From Lachnospiraceae bacterium Marseille-Q4251 (GTDB lineage Bacteria; Bacillota; Clostridia; Lachnospirales; Lachnospiraceae): 64,000 nt of DNA. The position numbers were made by a program, and so were the translations under genes. How positions within the stretch are numbered: position 1 is the stretch's first letter; each line of letters opens with the position of its first letter. The notes beneath the pieces were generated by a model that saw only the letters and a program-made list of their open reading frames with translations, had not been told where the DNA came from and did no database searches. The DNA is taken from assembly GCA_018223435.1 (NCBI GenBank), contig JAGTTO010000001.1, forward strand, positions 1,364,001 to 1,428,000, given 5' to 3'. Shown in pieces: positions 35,093-43,730 of this stretch.

Positions 35093-35521
35093 TCAGCCGA
35101 CCATAAAGGTCAGCTCTGCTTTTACTGCAAGTTCTCCATCTACCGTTGCAATAGCTTCCCCGATGCCTAAGGGGCCTTTTTCCCGGATGATCCGTGTTTC
35201 CAGACGGATTTTGTCACCGGGGCGGACCTTCCGTTTAAAGCGGCACTTCTCAATCCCGCCAAAATAGGCGATTTTCCCCTGATTTTCCGGCTTGGAGAGG
35301 ATCGCCACCGCTCCGGTCTGGGCCAGGGCCTCCACAATCAGGACGCCCGGCATCACCGGCTCCTCCGGAAAATGCCCCTGGAAAAAATCTTCCCGGAAGG
35401 TCACACATTTGTAGCCCACCGCATATTTTCCCGGCTCGTAATCCTCGATAGCATCCACCAGAAGGAAGGGATGGCGGTGGGGAAGAATGGCTTCGATTTC
35501 TTTGACATTCAAACTGTTCAT
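35093..35521 (-). CDS. fabZ: 3-hydroxyacyl-ACP dehydratase
   Basis: The start at 35521 ([10 protein letters not shown]) has GCAGGAAAG upstream and gives 142 residues, the usual FabZ length. The hot-dog fold motifs [11 protein letters not shown] and the catalytic [20 protein letters not shown] are intact, with the His of QGHFP and the Glu of IVEALAQ. It dehydrates 3-hydroxyacyl-ACP in the elongation cycle. No separate FabA-type isomerase is seen in the operon. Confidence 0.95.
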   Translation of the reverse strand: MNSLNVKEIEAILPHRHPFLLVDAIEDYEPGKYAVGYKCVTFREDFFQGHFPEEPVMPGVLIVEALAQTGAVAILSKPENQGKIAYFGGIEKCRFKRKVRPGDKIRLETRIIREKGPLGIGEAIATVDGELAVKAELTFMVG

Positions 35522-35601
35522 ATCTTTCCTGCTTTCTGTTCTGCATTTGTAACGATTCAATGACAAGCAGATTTTTCTGTGCTTTTCATCCACACAGCCG
35601 C

Positions 35602-36027
35602 TCACACAATCCGGAAAAGCGGCATTCCGTACTCGACGCTCTCGCCGTTTTTCACATAGACTTCCGCTACCGTTCCGTCGAAATCGCTCTCGATCTCGTT
35701 CATCAGCTTCATAGCTTCCACGATAGCCAACACCTGGCCTTTTTTCACCGGATCACCCACCTTCACATAGGGGGCTGCGTCCTGGGAAGGTGCCGCATAA
35801 AACGTGCCTACCAGCGGCGATTTGACCAGTTTTCCTTCCGGCGGCTCCTCCTTTTTTCCGGAAACGTTTTCTCGGAGCTCTGTCTCTGAAACCATCGGTG
35901 CCGCCGTCAGCACGGCTTTTTCGCCGCACTGGATCGAAAGCTTCAGCTCTTCCGTTTCATATTCAAAAGAACTCAAGGAAGAATCGGAGACCTTGTCGAT
36001 GAGCCGCAGCATTTCTTCAAAATTCAT
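35602..36027 (-). CDS. accB: Biotin carboxyl carrier protein
   Basis: The start at 36027 overlaps the fabF stop by 4 bases and gives 141 residues. An N-terminal helical part is followed by a Pro/Glu-rich linker (about 50-66) and the biotinyl domain. The biotin-accepting Lys107 lies in VEAMKLMNE. The upstream extension of this frame is antisense-free but lies inside fabF and is not used. It carries the carboxyl group between AccC and the carboxyltransferase. Confidence 0.95.
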   Translation of the reverse strand: MNFEEMLRLIDKVSDSSLSSFEYETEELKLSIQCGEKAVLTAAPMVSETELRENVSGKKEEPPEGKLVKSPLVGTFYAAPSQDAAPYVKVGDPVKKGQVLAIVEAMKLMNEIESDFDGTVAEVYVKNGESVEYGMPLFRIV

Positions 36028-37271
36028 GCTTCTTCCTCCTCGTAAGCCTTCAGAAGAATGGTGGCGTTGTGGCCGCCAAAGCCCAGGGAATTGCTCATGG
36101 CATAGCGGATGTTCCGCTCTTTCGGTGCGCCGATCGTGTAATCGAGATCCATCTCGCCCTCGGTTTCGGTCGTTCCCATGGTTTGATGGATGAAGCCCTC
36201 CTGAAGAGCCTTGACGCAGACGATACACTCCACACCTCCGGCCGCTCCCAGAAGATGGCCCGTCATGGATTTCGTGGAATTGATGGAAACTTTTTTTGCC
36301 GCCTCCCCAAAAGCTGCCTTGATGGCTCGGGTCTCAAAAAGGTCATTGTGAGCGGTACCAGTGCCGTGGGCGTTGATATACTCCACTTCCTCCGGCTGCA
36401 CTCCAGCCTCCTCCATAGCCAGCGTCATCGCTTTGGCCGCGCCGCTTCCATCCTCCAGAGGAGAGGTGATGTGGTAGGCATCGGAGGTTGCTCCATAACC
36501 CACAAGCTCCGCCAGAATCTTTGCCCCCCTCTTTTTCGCATGGGAGAGCTCCTCCAGAACCACAATACCGGCACCTTCTCCCAGCACAAAACCGGAACGG
36601 TCTTTGTCAAAGGGAATCGAAGCGCGAAGGGGATCCGGGTTCGTGCTCAAAGCCGTGAGGTTCGTAAATCCGGCTACCCCGGTGGAGCAGATGGCTCCCT
36701 CAGTTCCTCCAGCCAGGCAGATGTCCGCATCTCCGTACTGGATCGCCCGGAAGGCATCCCCGATGCAGTGAGTTCCGGTGGCGCAGGCCGTCACCACATT
36801 CGTGCATTTTCCTCTGGCTCCCAGAGCGATGGAGATGTTTCCCGCCGCCATATTTGTGATCATTTTCGGCACCAGCAGGGGATCTACCCGGTTGGGGCCC
36901 TTCGTTATGATTTTCTCACCGGCTGCTTCCATGGCCTGGAGGCTCCCCACGCCGGAGCCGACGATGACGCCCACCCGGTAGGGATCCTCCGCTTCCATGG
37001 AAAGGCTGGCATTTTCCACAGCTTCCAGAGCCGCAGCCACAGCATACTGGGAAAAAAGCTCCATTCTCCGGGCCGCTTTCGCGTCCAGCCGGCTCTTCGG
37101 GTCAAAATCCTTCACTTCCGCCGCGATTTTTACTTTATAATCCGTCGTATCAAATTTCGTGATCGGTCCGATGCCCACCTTTCCGGCCCGCACGCCTGCC
37201 CAGAAAGCTTTCGCGGTGTTTCCGATGGGAGTCACCGCGCCCAGACCCGTCACCACAACTCTTCGTTTCAT
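36024..37271 (-). CDS. fabF: 3-oxoacyl-ACP synthase II
   Basis: The ATG at 37271 (MKRRVVVTG) is preferred because GGAGG lies 9 bases upstream; the ATG at 37280 touches the binding site. The 415-residue product has the Cys-His-His triad: Cys in VTACATGTH (about 163), His in NAHGTGTAHND and His in SMTGHLLGAAGG. It condenses malonyl-ACP with acyl-ACP during elongation. It follows fabG by 23 bp. Confidence 0.95.
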   Translation of the reverse strand: MKRRVVVTGLGAVTPIGNTAKAFWAGVRAGKVGIGPITKFDTTDYKVKIAAEVKDFDPKSRLDAKAARRMELFSQYAVAAALEAVENASLSMEAEDPYRVGVIVGSGVGSLQAMEAAGEKIITKGPNRVDPLLVPKMITNMAAGNISIALGARGKCTNVVTACATGTHCIGDAFRAIQYGDADICLAGGTEGAICSTGVAGFTNLTALSTNPDPLRASIPFDKDRSGFVLGEGAGIVVLEELSHAKKRGAKILAELVGYGATSDAYHITSPLEDGSGAAKAMTLAMEEAGVQPEEVEYINAHGTGTAHNDLFETRAIKAAFGEAAKKVSINSTKSMTGHLLGAAGGVECIVCVKALQEGFIHQTMGTTETEGEMDLDYTIGAPKERNIRYAMSNSLGFGGHNATILLKAYEEEEA

Positions 37272-37294
37272 CTCTATCATCCTCCGCTATTCTC

Positions 37295-38035
37295 TTACAT
37301 TGCCATGCCGCCGTCCACGGAAAGCACCTGGCCGGTGATATAGCCGGCTTTTTCCGAGGCCAGAAAGGCGACTGCTTCGGCCACATCCTCCGGCTGTCCA
37401 AAGCTTCCCAGAGGGATATGCTCCATAGCTCCCGCCCTGACTTTTTCGGAGAGGGCGGCCGTCATATCGGTCTCAATAAAGCCCGGAGCCACGGCATTCA
37501 CCGTGATTCCCCGGCCCGCCAGCTCCCGCGCCGCTGCCTTGGTAAGGCCGATGATACCGGCTTTAGAGGCCGCATAGTTGGCCTGTCCCGCATTTCCCTG
37601 GATTCCCACCACGGAGGCCATGTTGACGATACGGCCGCTTCTCTGTCTGATCATCTGCCGAGCTGCATGGCGGATGCAGTGAAAAGTTCCTTTGAGGTTC
37701 ACATCCACAACCTTTGAGAAATCCTCCTCTTTCATGGCCATGAGAAGACCGTCCTTTACGATGCCCGCATTGTTCACCAACACGTCAATACGGCCTATGG
37801 TTTGGATTACATCCTGAAACATCGCTCCGCAGGCCTCAAAATCAGCCACATCACAGGGGTAAAGCATCGCCTCGCCGCCCCTGTTCTCGATCTCTGCTTT
37901 TACTTCCTCCGCTTTTTCCTTGGCCCCCCGATAGTTAATGATAACGAAGCAGCCATCCTCCGCCAGTTTTAAGGCGATGGCTCTTCCGATTCCCCGGGAG
38001 GCCCCCGTCACCAGGGCAACTCTTTTTTCTATCAT
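37295..38035 (-). CDS. fabG: 3-oxoacyl-ACP reductase
   Basis: A 246-residue short-chain dehydrogenase with the NADPH site [13 protein letters not shown], the Asn of [11 protein letters not shown] and the catalytic Ser/Tyr/Lys ([17 protein letters not shown]). C-terminal [10 protein letters not shown] is typical of FabG. It reduces 3-oxoacyl-ACP. It overlaps fabD by 4 bases. Confidence 0.95.
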   Translation of the reverse strand: MIEKRVALVTGASRGIGRAIALKLAEDGCFVIINYRGAKEKAEEVKAEIENRGGEAMLYPCDVADFEACGAMFQDVIQTIGRIDVLVNNAGIVKDGLLMAMKEEDFSKVVDVNLKGTFHCIRHAARQMIRQRSGRIVNMASVVGIQGNAGQANYAASKAGIIGLTKAAARELAGRGITVNAVAPGFIETDMTAALSEKVRAGAMEHIPLGSFGQPEDVAEAVAFLASEKAGYITGQVLSVDGGMAM

Positions 38036-38964
38036 AGATTTCTCCCCTTTAAAAGTTCCACTGTTTTCTCAAGATCTTCCATGGTCTGAATGGAGTAAAC
38101 CACAGCGTTTCGGTCGATTTTTTTCAGAAAACCGCTCAGTGTTTTCCCCGGTCCGATCTCGATGAAGGTGCCCACTCCTTCCCGGATGAGCTCCTCCATA
38201 CTCTCCCTCCAGCGCACCGGAGAGCTGATCTGCCGTGTCAGAAGATCTTTGATCTTTGTTTTGTCCGTCACCGGCTCTGCCAGTGTGTTGGAAATATAGG
38301 GAATTTTCAGCCCGGAAAGCTTACAGGGTGCCAAAACCTCCGCCAGCTTTTCCCCTGCTGTGTTCAACAAGGGTGAATGAAACGGTCCGCTGACCTTTAA
38401 AGGCAGGACCCTCCTGGCTCCGGCTTCCTTTAAAAGGATACCAGCCTCCTCAACCGCCGTTTTCTCTCCGGTAATGACCAGCTGCCCCGGGCAGTTGTCG
38501 TTGGCAATCCAGACGCCTTCTCTGTTCTGAATCACAGCCTGAATTGCTGCTGCATCCATCCCGAGAACTGCCGCCATCGCTCCCACTCCGGCGGGAACGG
38601 CTTCCTCCATGAGGAGTCCCCTCTTCCGTACCGTGAGGACCGCATCCTTCAGGGAAAGGGCCCCGGCCGTCTCGATGGCACAGTATTCTCCCAGGCTTAA
38701 GCCCGCCGTCACCTCCGGAAAAATGCCGTAGGTTTCCAGTGTTTTTTCCATGGCAAGGCAGACAGTCAGAAGCGCAGCCTGGGTATACTCGGTCTGATTC
38801 AGCCGCTCGTCTTCCTCAAAACAGAGCTTTTTTAAGTCCAGGCCCAGCCACTCGCCGGCCTCGTCGATGACCTTCCGGGCAACCGCCGATACCTCGTAAA
38901 AATCTTTTCCCATGCCTGCTCTCTGGGCTCCCTGGCCCGGGAAAAGGAAAGCTACTCTACTCAT
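38032..38964 (-). CDS. fabD: Malonyl-CoA:ACP transacylase
   Basis: A 310-residue acyltransferase with the N-terminal [14 protein letters not shown] motif, nucleophile Ser90 in GLSLGEYCA and catalytic His in SGPFHSPLL. It loads malonyl groups onto ACP for FabH and FabF. It overlaps fabK by 8 bp and fabG by 4 bp, indicating tight translational coupling. Confidence 0.95.
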   Translation of the reverse strand: MSRVAFLFPGQGAQRAGMGKDFYEVSAVARKVIDEAGEWLGLDLKKLCFEEDERLNQTEYTQAALLTVCLAMEKTLETYGIFPEVTAGLSLGEYCAIETAGALSLKDAVLTVRKRGLLMEEAVPAGVGAMAAVLGMDAAAIQAVIQNREGVWIANDNCPGQLVITGEKTAVEEAGILLKEAGARRVLPLKVSGPFHSPLLNTAGEKLAEVLAPCKLSGLKIPYISNTLAEPVTDKTKIKDLLTRQISSPVRWRESMEELIREGVGTFIEIGPGKTLSGFLKKIDRNAVVYSIQTMEDLEKTVELLKGRNL

Positions 38965-39904
38965 AAATCCCGGTTCCTTTCAGTAATGCGTCTGTCTCTT
39001 TTACCAGCTTATCAATCAGGTCTTTACAGGAAAGCTCCTCTTTCACAAGACCTGCAATCTGGCCTGCCATCATGCTTCCGTTTCGGATGTCTCCCTCCAG
39101 AACGGCTTTTCTGAGGCTTCCCAGAGTCATAGCCTCCAGCTCCTCAAAAGACGCGCCCTCGGCCTCTTTTTTCAGATATTCTTTCGTCATCTGATTTCTC
39201 AGAGCCCGGACCGGATGGCCCGTGGTTCTTCCCGTCACCCGGGTGTCGATATCCTTTGCCTTGATGATGGCCTGCTTGTAGTTTTCATGAACCTGGGTTT
39301 CCTTCGTCGCCACGAAACAGGTTCCCAGCTGCACGCCTCTAGCTCCCAGCATGAAAGCCGCCGCGATGCCTCTGCCGTCGCCGATTCCGCCGGCAGCGAT
39401 AACCGGAATGTTCTCTACCACATCCACCACCTGGGGCACCAGGGCCATCGTCGTCGTCTCGCCTACATGACCGCCGGATTCACAGCCTTCTGCGATGACA
39501 GCATCAGCCCCGCAGCGCTCCATCCGTTTCGCCAGGGCCGTGGAAGCCACCACCGGAATCACTTTTACTCCGGCATTTTTCCAGAGCTCCATGTATTTTT
39601 CCGGATTTCCGGCTCCTGTTGTCACCACCGGTACTTTTTCCTCGGCAATGACCTCTGCCACCTCTGCGGCATAAGGGCTCATAAGCATAACGTTGACACC
39701 GAAGGGCTTTCCGGTCAGCTCCCGGACCTTGTGGATCTGCTCCCGCACCCAGGCAGCCGGAGCGTTGGCAGCCCCGATGATGCCAAGGCCCCCGGCCTCG
39801 GAGACAGCCGCCGCCAGATGATATTCTGCCACCCAGGCCATTCCGCCCTGGATGATGGGGTATTCGGTTCCAAGAAGCGCTGTGATCTCTGTTTTCATTT
39901 TCAT
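38957..39904 (-). CDS. fabK: FMN-dependent enoyl-ACP reductase II
   Basis: A 315-residue TIM-barrel flavoprotein of the 2-nitropropane dioxygenase/FabK group: YPIIQGGMAWVAEYHLAAAVSEAG at the start, then GVNVMLMSP, IAEGCESGGHVGE and VIAAGGIGDGRGIAAA. It carries out the final reduction of the cycle in place of FabI; no FabI gene is present. Two starts, 39904 and 39898, are both possible; the second has the better spacing to GGAG. Confidence 0.93.
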   Translation of the reverse strand: MKMKTEITALLGTEYPIIQGGMAWVAEYHLAAAVSEAGGLGIIGAANAPAAWVREQIHKVRELTGKPFGVNVMLMSPYAAEVAEVIAEEKVPVVTTGAGNPEKYMELWKNAGVKVIPVVASTALAKRMERCGADAVIAEGCESGGHVGETTTMALVPQVVDVVENIPVIAAGGIGDGRGIAAAFMLGARGVQLGTCFVATKETQVHENYKQAIIKAKDIDTRVTGRTTGHPVRALRNQMTKEYLKKEAEGASFEELEAMTLGSLRKAVLEGDIRNGSMMAGQIAGLVKEELSCKDLIDKLVKETDALLKGTGIYE

Positions 39905-39911
39905 CGTCTCC

Positions 39912-40136
39912 TTACTGCAGCTTTTCGATGTAATCTTTCACATCTTTGATCGTCTTGATCTTCTCCAGATCCTCGGAAGGAATCTCCACATTGAAGGCCT
40001 CCTCGAGTGCCATCACCATCTCAAAAAGATCCAGGGAATCTGCTCCCAGATCTTCCTTAAAGCTGGTCTCCTCCGTCAGGGTGCTGATTTCGGTTCCAAG
40101 GGATTCTGCAATGATTTCTTTGATTTTTTCTAACAT
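39912..40136 (-). CDS. acpP: Acyl carrier protein
   Basis: The start at 40136 ([10 protein letters not shown]) gives 74 residues with AAAGGAG upstream. Ser34 in the [11 protein letters not shown] motif is the phosphopantetheine site. Very acidic, four-helix pattern. It carries the growing chain through the operon's enzymes. It sits between fabH and fabK. Confidence 0.95.
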   Translation of the reverse strand: MLEKIKEIIAESLGTEISTLTEETSFKEDLGADSLDLFEMVMALEEAFNVEIPSEDLEKIKTIKDVKDYIEKLQ

Positions 40137-40236
40137 TTTCGTATTCTCCTTTGATTTTTCATTGATAACGTCCATCTCATCTGATCCGCCAGAATGCCAG
40201 ACACTGTCTCCAGAAAAGCTGCATTCACCTGGACTT

Positions 40237-41163
40237 TTACCAGCGGAGCAGGGAAGCTCCGTAGGTCAGGCCTCCGCCAAAGCCGGACAGTACCAGAAGG
40301 CTGTCTTTTTTCAATTTTCCCCGCCGGTTCTCCTCATACAGAAGGATGGGAATGCTGGCAGCGGAGGTATTTCCGTATTCTTCCATATTCATGGGGAAGC
40401 GTTCCTCCTCAAGGCCCAGCCGTTTCACCGCGGCGCTTATGATCCGGCGGTTTGCCTGATGAAGAAGATAAAAGTCCACTTCTTCTTTTTCAATGCCGGC
40501 CTTCTTTAAAACCTCCCGGATCACCTCGGGCACCCGGGAAACCGCAAACTCAAACACCGCCCGGCCGTCCATTTGAAGGAAGCCGTTTTTCGGTGCAGTC
40601 AGGGCCTGTCCCTTCTCACCCTCGCTGTGGCTCACCTGTACATAAAGGCCCTCCGGATCTGCCTTTAACACCACCGCCCCGGCTCCATCTCCGAAAAGGA
40701 TGCAGCTGTTCCGGTCATTCCAGTCCACAAGGCTCGAGAGTTTCTCAGCTCCCACCACCAGAACGGTTTTATAGATCCCGGCCTCGATATAAGTTTGGGC
40801 GGTATTCAGCGCTGCCAGAAAACCGGTACAGGCGCTGTTGATGTCAAAGCTTGCCGCCCCTTTGGCCCCGATGGTCTGCTGGACCCGGGCCGCCACTCCC
40901 GGCATGGCTTCCTCCGCCGACATCGTGGCTGCCAGGATCAGTTCCACCGCGCTTCCATTTAGCTTCGCGTTCTGAAGGGCCGCCTTCGCCGCCTCACCCG
41001 CCATGAAAGCCACGGTTTCTTTTTCTCCGGCGATGTGCCGCCTTCGGATCCCCGTGCGGCTTCGGATCCACTCGTCGCTGGTGTCCACAAGCTTTGAGAG
41101 AGCCTCGTTATCCAGGATCTTCTCCGGAATGTAGGCTCCTGTTCCACATATTTTTCCTGTCAT
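40237..41163 (-). CDS. fabH: 3-oxoacyl-ACP synthase III
   Basis: A 308-residue condensing enzyme with the Cys112 in INSACTGFL, His in LLHQANRRI and Asn in [11 protein letters not shown]. It starts fatty acid synthesis by joining an acyl-CoA primer with malonyl-ACP. First gene of the eleven-gene fab/acc operon; the promoter and operator lie within 80 bp upstream. Confidence 0.95.
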   Translation of the reverse strand: MTGKICGTGAYIPEKILDNEALSKLVDTSDEWIRSRTGIRRRHIAGEKETVAFMAGEAAKAALQNAKLNGSAVELILAATMSAEEAMPGVAARVQQTIGAKGAASFDINSACTGFLAALNTAQTYIEAGIYKTVLVVGAEKLSSLVDWNDRNSCILFGDGAGAVVLKADPEGLYVQVSHSEGEKGQALTAPKNGFLQMDGRAVFEFAVSRVPEVIREVLKKAGIEKEEVDFYLLHQANRRIISAAVKRLGLEEERFPMNMEEYGNTSAASIPILLYEENRRGKLKKDSLLVLSGFGGGLTYGASLLRW

Positions 41164-41195
41164 TGTTTTCTTCCTGATTGTTTTTAATATTAAAT

Positions 41196-41238
41196 ATTTT
41201 GACTTTCAAATTATATTTCAGTCAAAGTATTTTGTCAA
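41196..41238 (-). promoter_or_regulatory. fab operon promoter with FabT-like operator
   Basis: Consensus promoter TTGACA, 17 bases, TATAAT on the minus strand (41233-41238 and 41210-41215). The palindrome AATTTGAAAGTCAAAAT at 41196-41212 overlaps the -10 box and resembles the streptococcal FabT site (TTTGA..TCAAA). A second partial TTTGACT motif lies in the spacer. Confidence 0.75.
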
Positions 41239-41265
41239 GTTGATTTTTCAACATTTTTCAGATTC

Positions 41266-41310
41266 AAAAAATGGTTCCGGAAATCAACGACGAAATTGAT
41301 TTCCGAAACC
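41266..41310 (-). terminator. Terminator of the MATE gene
   Basis: A long stem (GGTT.CGGAAATCAA / TTGATTTCCG.AACC) is followed on the minus strand by ATTTTTTG. Confidence 0.85.
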
Positions 41311-41365
41311 ATTAACGAAACCCTGTTCTTTTTTCGCACTTACGCAAAGCAACCCGGTATATTTC

Positions 41366-42727
41366 TCACCCCTGCTGCATTGCTTTCTCCGCTTCCAGCT
41401 TCTTCGTAGACTTCCTGATGCAATAGAGACACGTCGGCGCAATATAGAGGCTCGCTGCCACCCAGGCTGTCTGATCGGCAAAACAGATCGCAGTAAAACC
41501 AAACATTCCCACAAAGCCAAGGCTCACAATCGTCCGGGCCAGCATCTCCATGACACCGGAAAAGACGGCTCTGCCGGAATAGCCAAGGCCCTGCGTCACC
41601 ATACGGCAGACATTCAGAATGCCCAAAGTCCAGTAGAAATATCCCATACAACGGAGATATTTGGCGGAGGCGTCCAGCACCTCCACGGAATCTTTGCTGA
41701 CAAAGATCATCGAGAGTGTCCGCCCTGCAAAGATCAGAATGAGACCTGCAAAGGCTCCGTAACCCACAGCCACGGCAATACCCTGGCGAAGTCCCTGTTT
41801 GATCCGGTCGGCTTTGCCTGCTCCCAGGTTCTGACTGCAGAACACGGAAGCTGCTGTAGCAAAAGCGTCAAAGGGACACATAGTAAACTGCTTGATCCTC
41901 ATACCTGCGGTGAAACCGGAAACACAGACGCTTCCCAGTCCGTTGTTGGCGGACTGCATGACCATGCTTCCAATGGCCGTGATGGAAAACTGAAGGCCCG
42001 TGGGAATTCCCATGAGAAGGAGCTCTTTTACGGCGCTTCCTTTTACGACCCGGTTAGATTTTTTCAGCCAGAGAAGGTCCATTTTCCTAATGATAAAGAC
42101 CAGGCAGAGGGAACCGCTGATGGCCTGGGAAAGAATCGTTGCGATGGCAGCTCCCGCGCAGCCCCATTTCAGCACCACGATGCAGAAAAGATCCAGGAAA
42201 ATATTCAGGCAGGCGGAAAAGGCCAGGAACATAAAGGGTGTCCGGCTGTCTCCCACGGAACGGAGAATACCGGAGAGATAGTTGTACATCAGGGTAAAAG
42301 GAATCCCGAGGAAAATGATAATCAGGTAGGCATAGGCCCCGTCAAAGATATCCTCCGGCACAGATAAAAGATGCAGGATCTGTGGGCAGAAAACCGCGCA
42401 GATTGTCGTCACCACTGCGGCAATAATACCCACCAGAACTGCTCCGTTAAATATGTAATCTCTCATTTTTTCCAGATTGTTGCCGCCAAAATATTTGGCC
42501 ACCGGTACACCGAAGCCCGTACAGCTTCCCATGCAAAAGCCTAAAACCAGAAACTGCACGCTGCTGCTGGCTCCGACGCTCGCCAGGGCCTTTGCTCCTA
42601 AGATCTGCCCAACAATGGCCGCGTCAATGATGTTATAGGTCTGCTGCAGCAGGTTTCCGATGAGAAGCGGCAGGGCAAAATGGAGCATGAGCTTCAGCGG
42701 ATTGCCCTTTACCATAGATGTTGACAT
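41366..42727 (-). CDS. MATE family efflux transporter
   Basis: A 453-residue membrane protein with twelve predicted helices and the MATE pattern: LPLLIGNLLQQTYNIIDAAIVGQ near the start and repeated halves at about 10-225 and 230-445. It probably exports drugs or metabolites by ion exchange; the substrate is unknown. It follows the YitT-type gene by 30 bp and ends in a strong terminator, so the two probably form a short operon. Confidence 0.9.
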   Translation of the reverse strand: MSTSMVKGNPLKLMLHFALPLLIGNLLQQTYNIIDAAIVGQILGAKALASVGASSSVQFLVLGFCMGSCTGFGVPVAKYFGGNNLEKMRDYIFNGAVLVGIIAAVVTTICAVFCPQILHLLSVPEDIFDGAYAYLIIIFLGIPFTLMYNYLSGILRSVGDSRTPFMFLAFSACLNIFLDLFCIVVLKWGCAGAAIATILSQAISGSLCLVFIIRKMDLLWLKKSNRVVKGSAVKELLLMGIPTGLQFSITAIGSMVMQSANNGLGSVCVSGFTAGMRIKQFTMCPFDAFATAASVFCSQNLGAGKADRIKQGLRQGIAVAVGYGAFAGLILIFAGRTLSMIFVSKDSVEVLDASAKYLRCMGYFYWTLGILNVCRMVTQGLGYSGRAVFSGVMEMLARTIVSLGFVGMFGFTAICFADQTAWVAASLYIAPTCLYCIRKSTKKLEAEKAMQQG

Positions 42728-42757
42728 TTTCTTTTTTCTCCTTTCGTTCTTCCGTCG

Positions 42758-43612
42758 TCAGCGTTTGGGCTGATAGTGTATGTCAGATACATTGTAAACC
42801 GTGATGAAAGCCTTCGGATCCTCGTGGTTCATGTAATTCATAAGCTTCTGGTACTCACTCTTGTCCACAATCGTGATGATTTCATTGTGTTTCTGCCCGT
42901 TGTAGGCGCCGATGGCCTCATAGACCGTAGCCCCGCTGTGCAGATCGTTGATGATAAATTTCCGAAGCTCCTCTTCTTTTTTCGTGATGATACAGACGCG
43001 GCGCTTGATGTTATGATCGAAAATGAAGTGATCCAGGATAATACCATTGAAATAGGTTCCAAGAACACTTAAAACCACGGTTTTCTTGTCATAGACCAGG
43101 GCCGCGGAGAGGGCCACGCACATGCCGGAAAGGGACATGGCCTTTCCCAGTTCCATGTGAAGATATTTGTTCATGATTTTCGCCACAATATCCAGGCCGC
43201 CGGAGGATGCATTCCGGTTAAAAAGAATGCTCAGGCCCACACTTACCACCAGGATGTAGCAGAGCACGTCCAGCTCCTGACTGTCCGTCAGGGAAATACC
43301 GCCCGGAAACGCCTTCTCAAAAACCCCTAAGAACACCGGCAGCAAAATGCTGGTGTAGACGGTCTTCACGCCGAACTCTTTTCCGCAAGTGAAAAAGCCA
43401 ATGATCAAAAGCACCACGTTCAGAATCATTGTGATAGCCGACAACGGCAGCGGCACAAAGTTCGAGAGCACGATACCAAGACCGGAGATACTGCTCACCG
43501 ACGCATGGCTCGGCACCAGGAAAAAATAGACAGCCGCCGCGATGATGGCCACCGCTGCGGTCAGGATCACTGTCTCCTTTACAAGATCCTTCGTATTCAG
43601 TTTTCTGTTCAA
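42758..43612 (-). CDS. YitT family membrane protein (DUF2179)
   Basis: A 284-residue protein with five or six predicted membrane helices followed by a cytosolic DUF2179 domain (about 200-284; RRVCIITKKEEELRKFIIND.. and ITIVDKSEYQKLMNYM). The start is a TTG at 43612 with GGGAGG 5 bases upstream. The family's role is not established. It leads the YitT-MATE pair, behind the promoter at 43644-43672. Confidence 0.85.
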   Translation of the reverse strand: MNRKLNTKDLVKETVILTAAVAIIAAAVYFFLVPSHASVSSISGLGIVLSNFVPLPLSAITMILNVVLLIIGFFTCGKEFGVKTVYTSILLPVFLGVFEKAFPGGISLTDSQELDVLCYILVVSVGLSILFNRNASSGGLDIVAKIMNKYLHMELGKAMSLSGMCVALSAALVYDKKTVVLSVLGTYFNGIILDHFIFDHNIKRRVCIITKKEEELRKFIINDLHSGATVYEAIGAYNGQKHNEIITIVDKSEYQKLMNYMNHEDPKAFITVYNVSDIHYQPKR

Positions 43613-43643
43613 AACAACCTCCCAAAAACATTACTTTTCCTTC

Positions 43644-43672
43644 ATTCTACCCTCTTTCGCCGGACTTAACAA
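43644..43672 (-). promoter_or_regulatory. Promoter of the YitT-MATE pair
   Basis: TTGTTA, 17 bases, TAGAAT on the minus strand, about 30 bases before the TTG start. Confidence 0.6.
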
Positions 43673-43682
43673 GCCTTATCGT

Positions 43683-43730
43683 AAAAAGAAATGCGCCCCG
43701 CATTTTTAGCCCGGAGCGCATTTCTTTTTT
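43683..43730. terminator. Terminator of the glycosidase operon
   Basis: A stem AAAGAAATGCGC..CCG / CGG..GCGCATTTCTTT with T runs on both strands starts at the stop codon of the glycosidase gene. Confidence 0.8.

Noticed and set aside
36069..37343. 424-codon open frame on the plus strand
   Set aside because: Antisense to fabF and fabG, both of which are certain.
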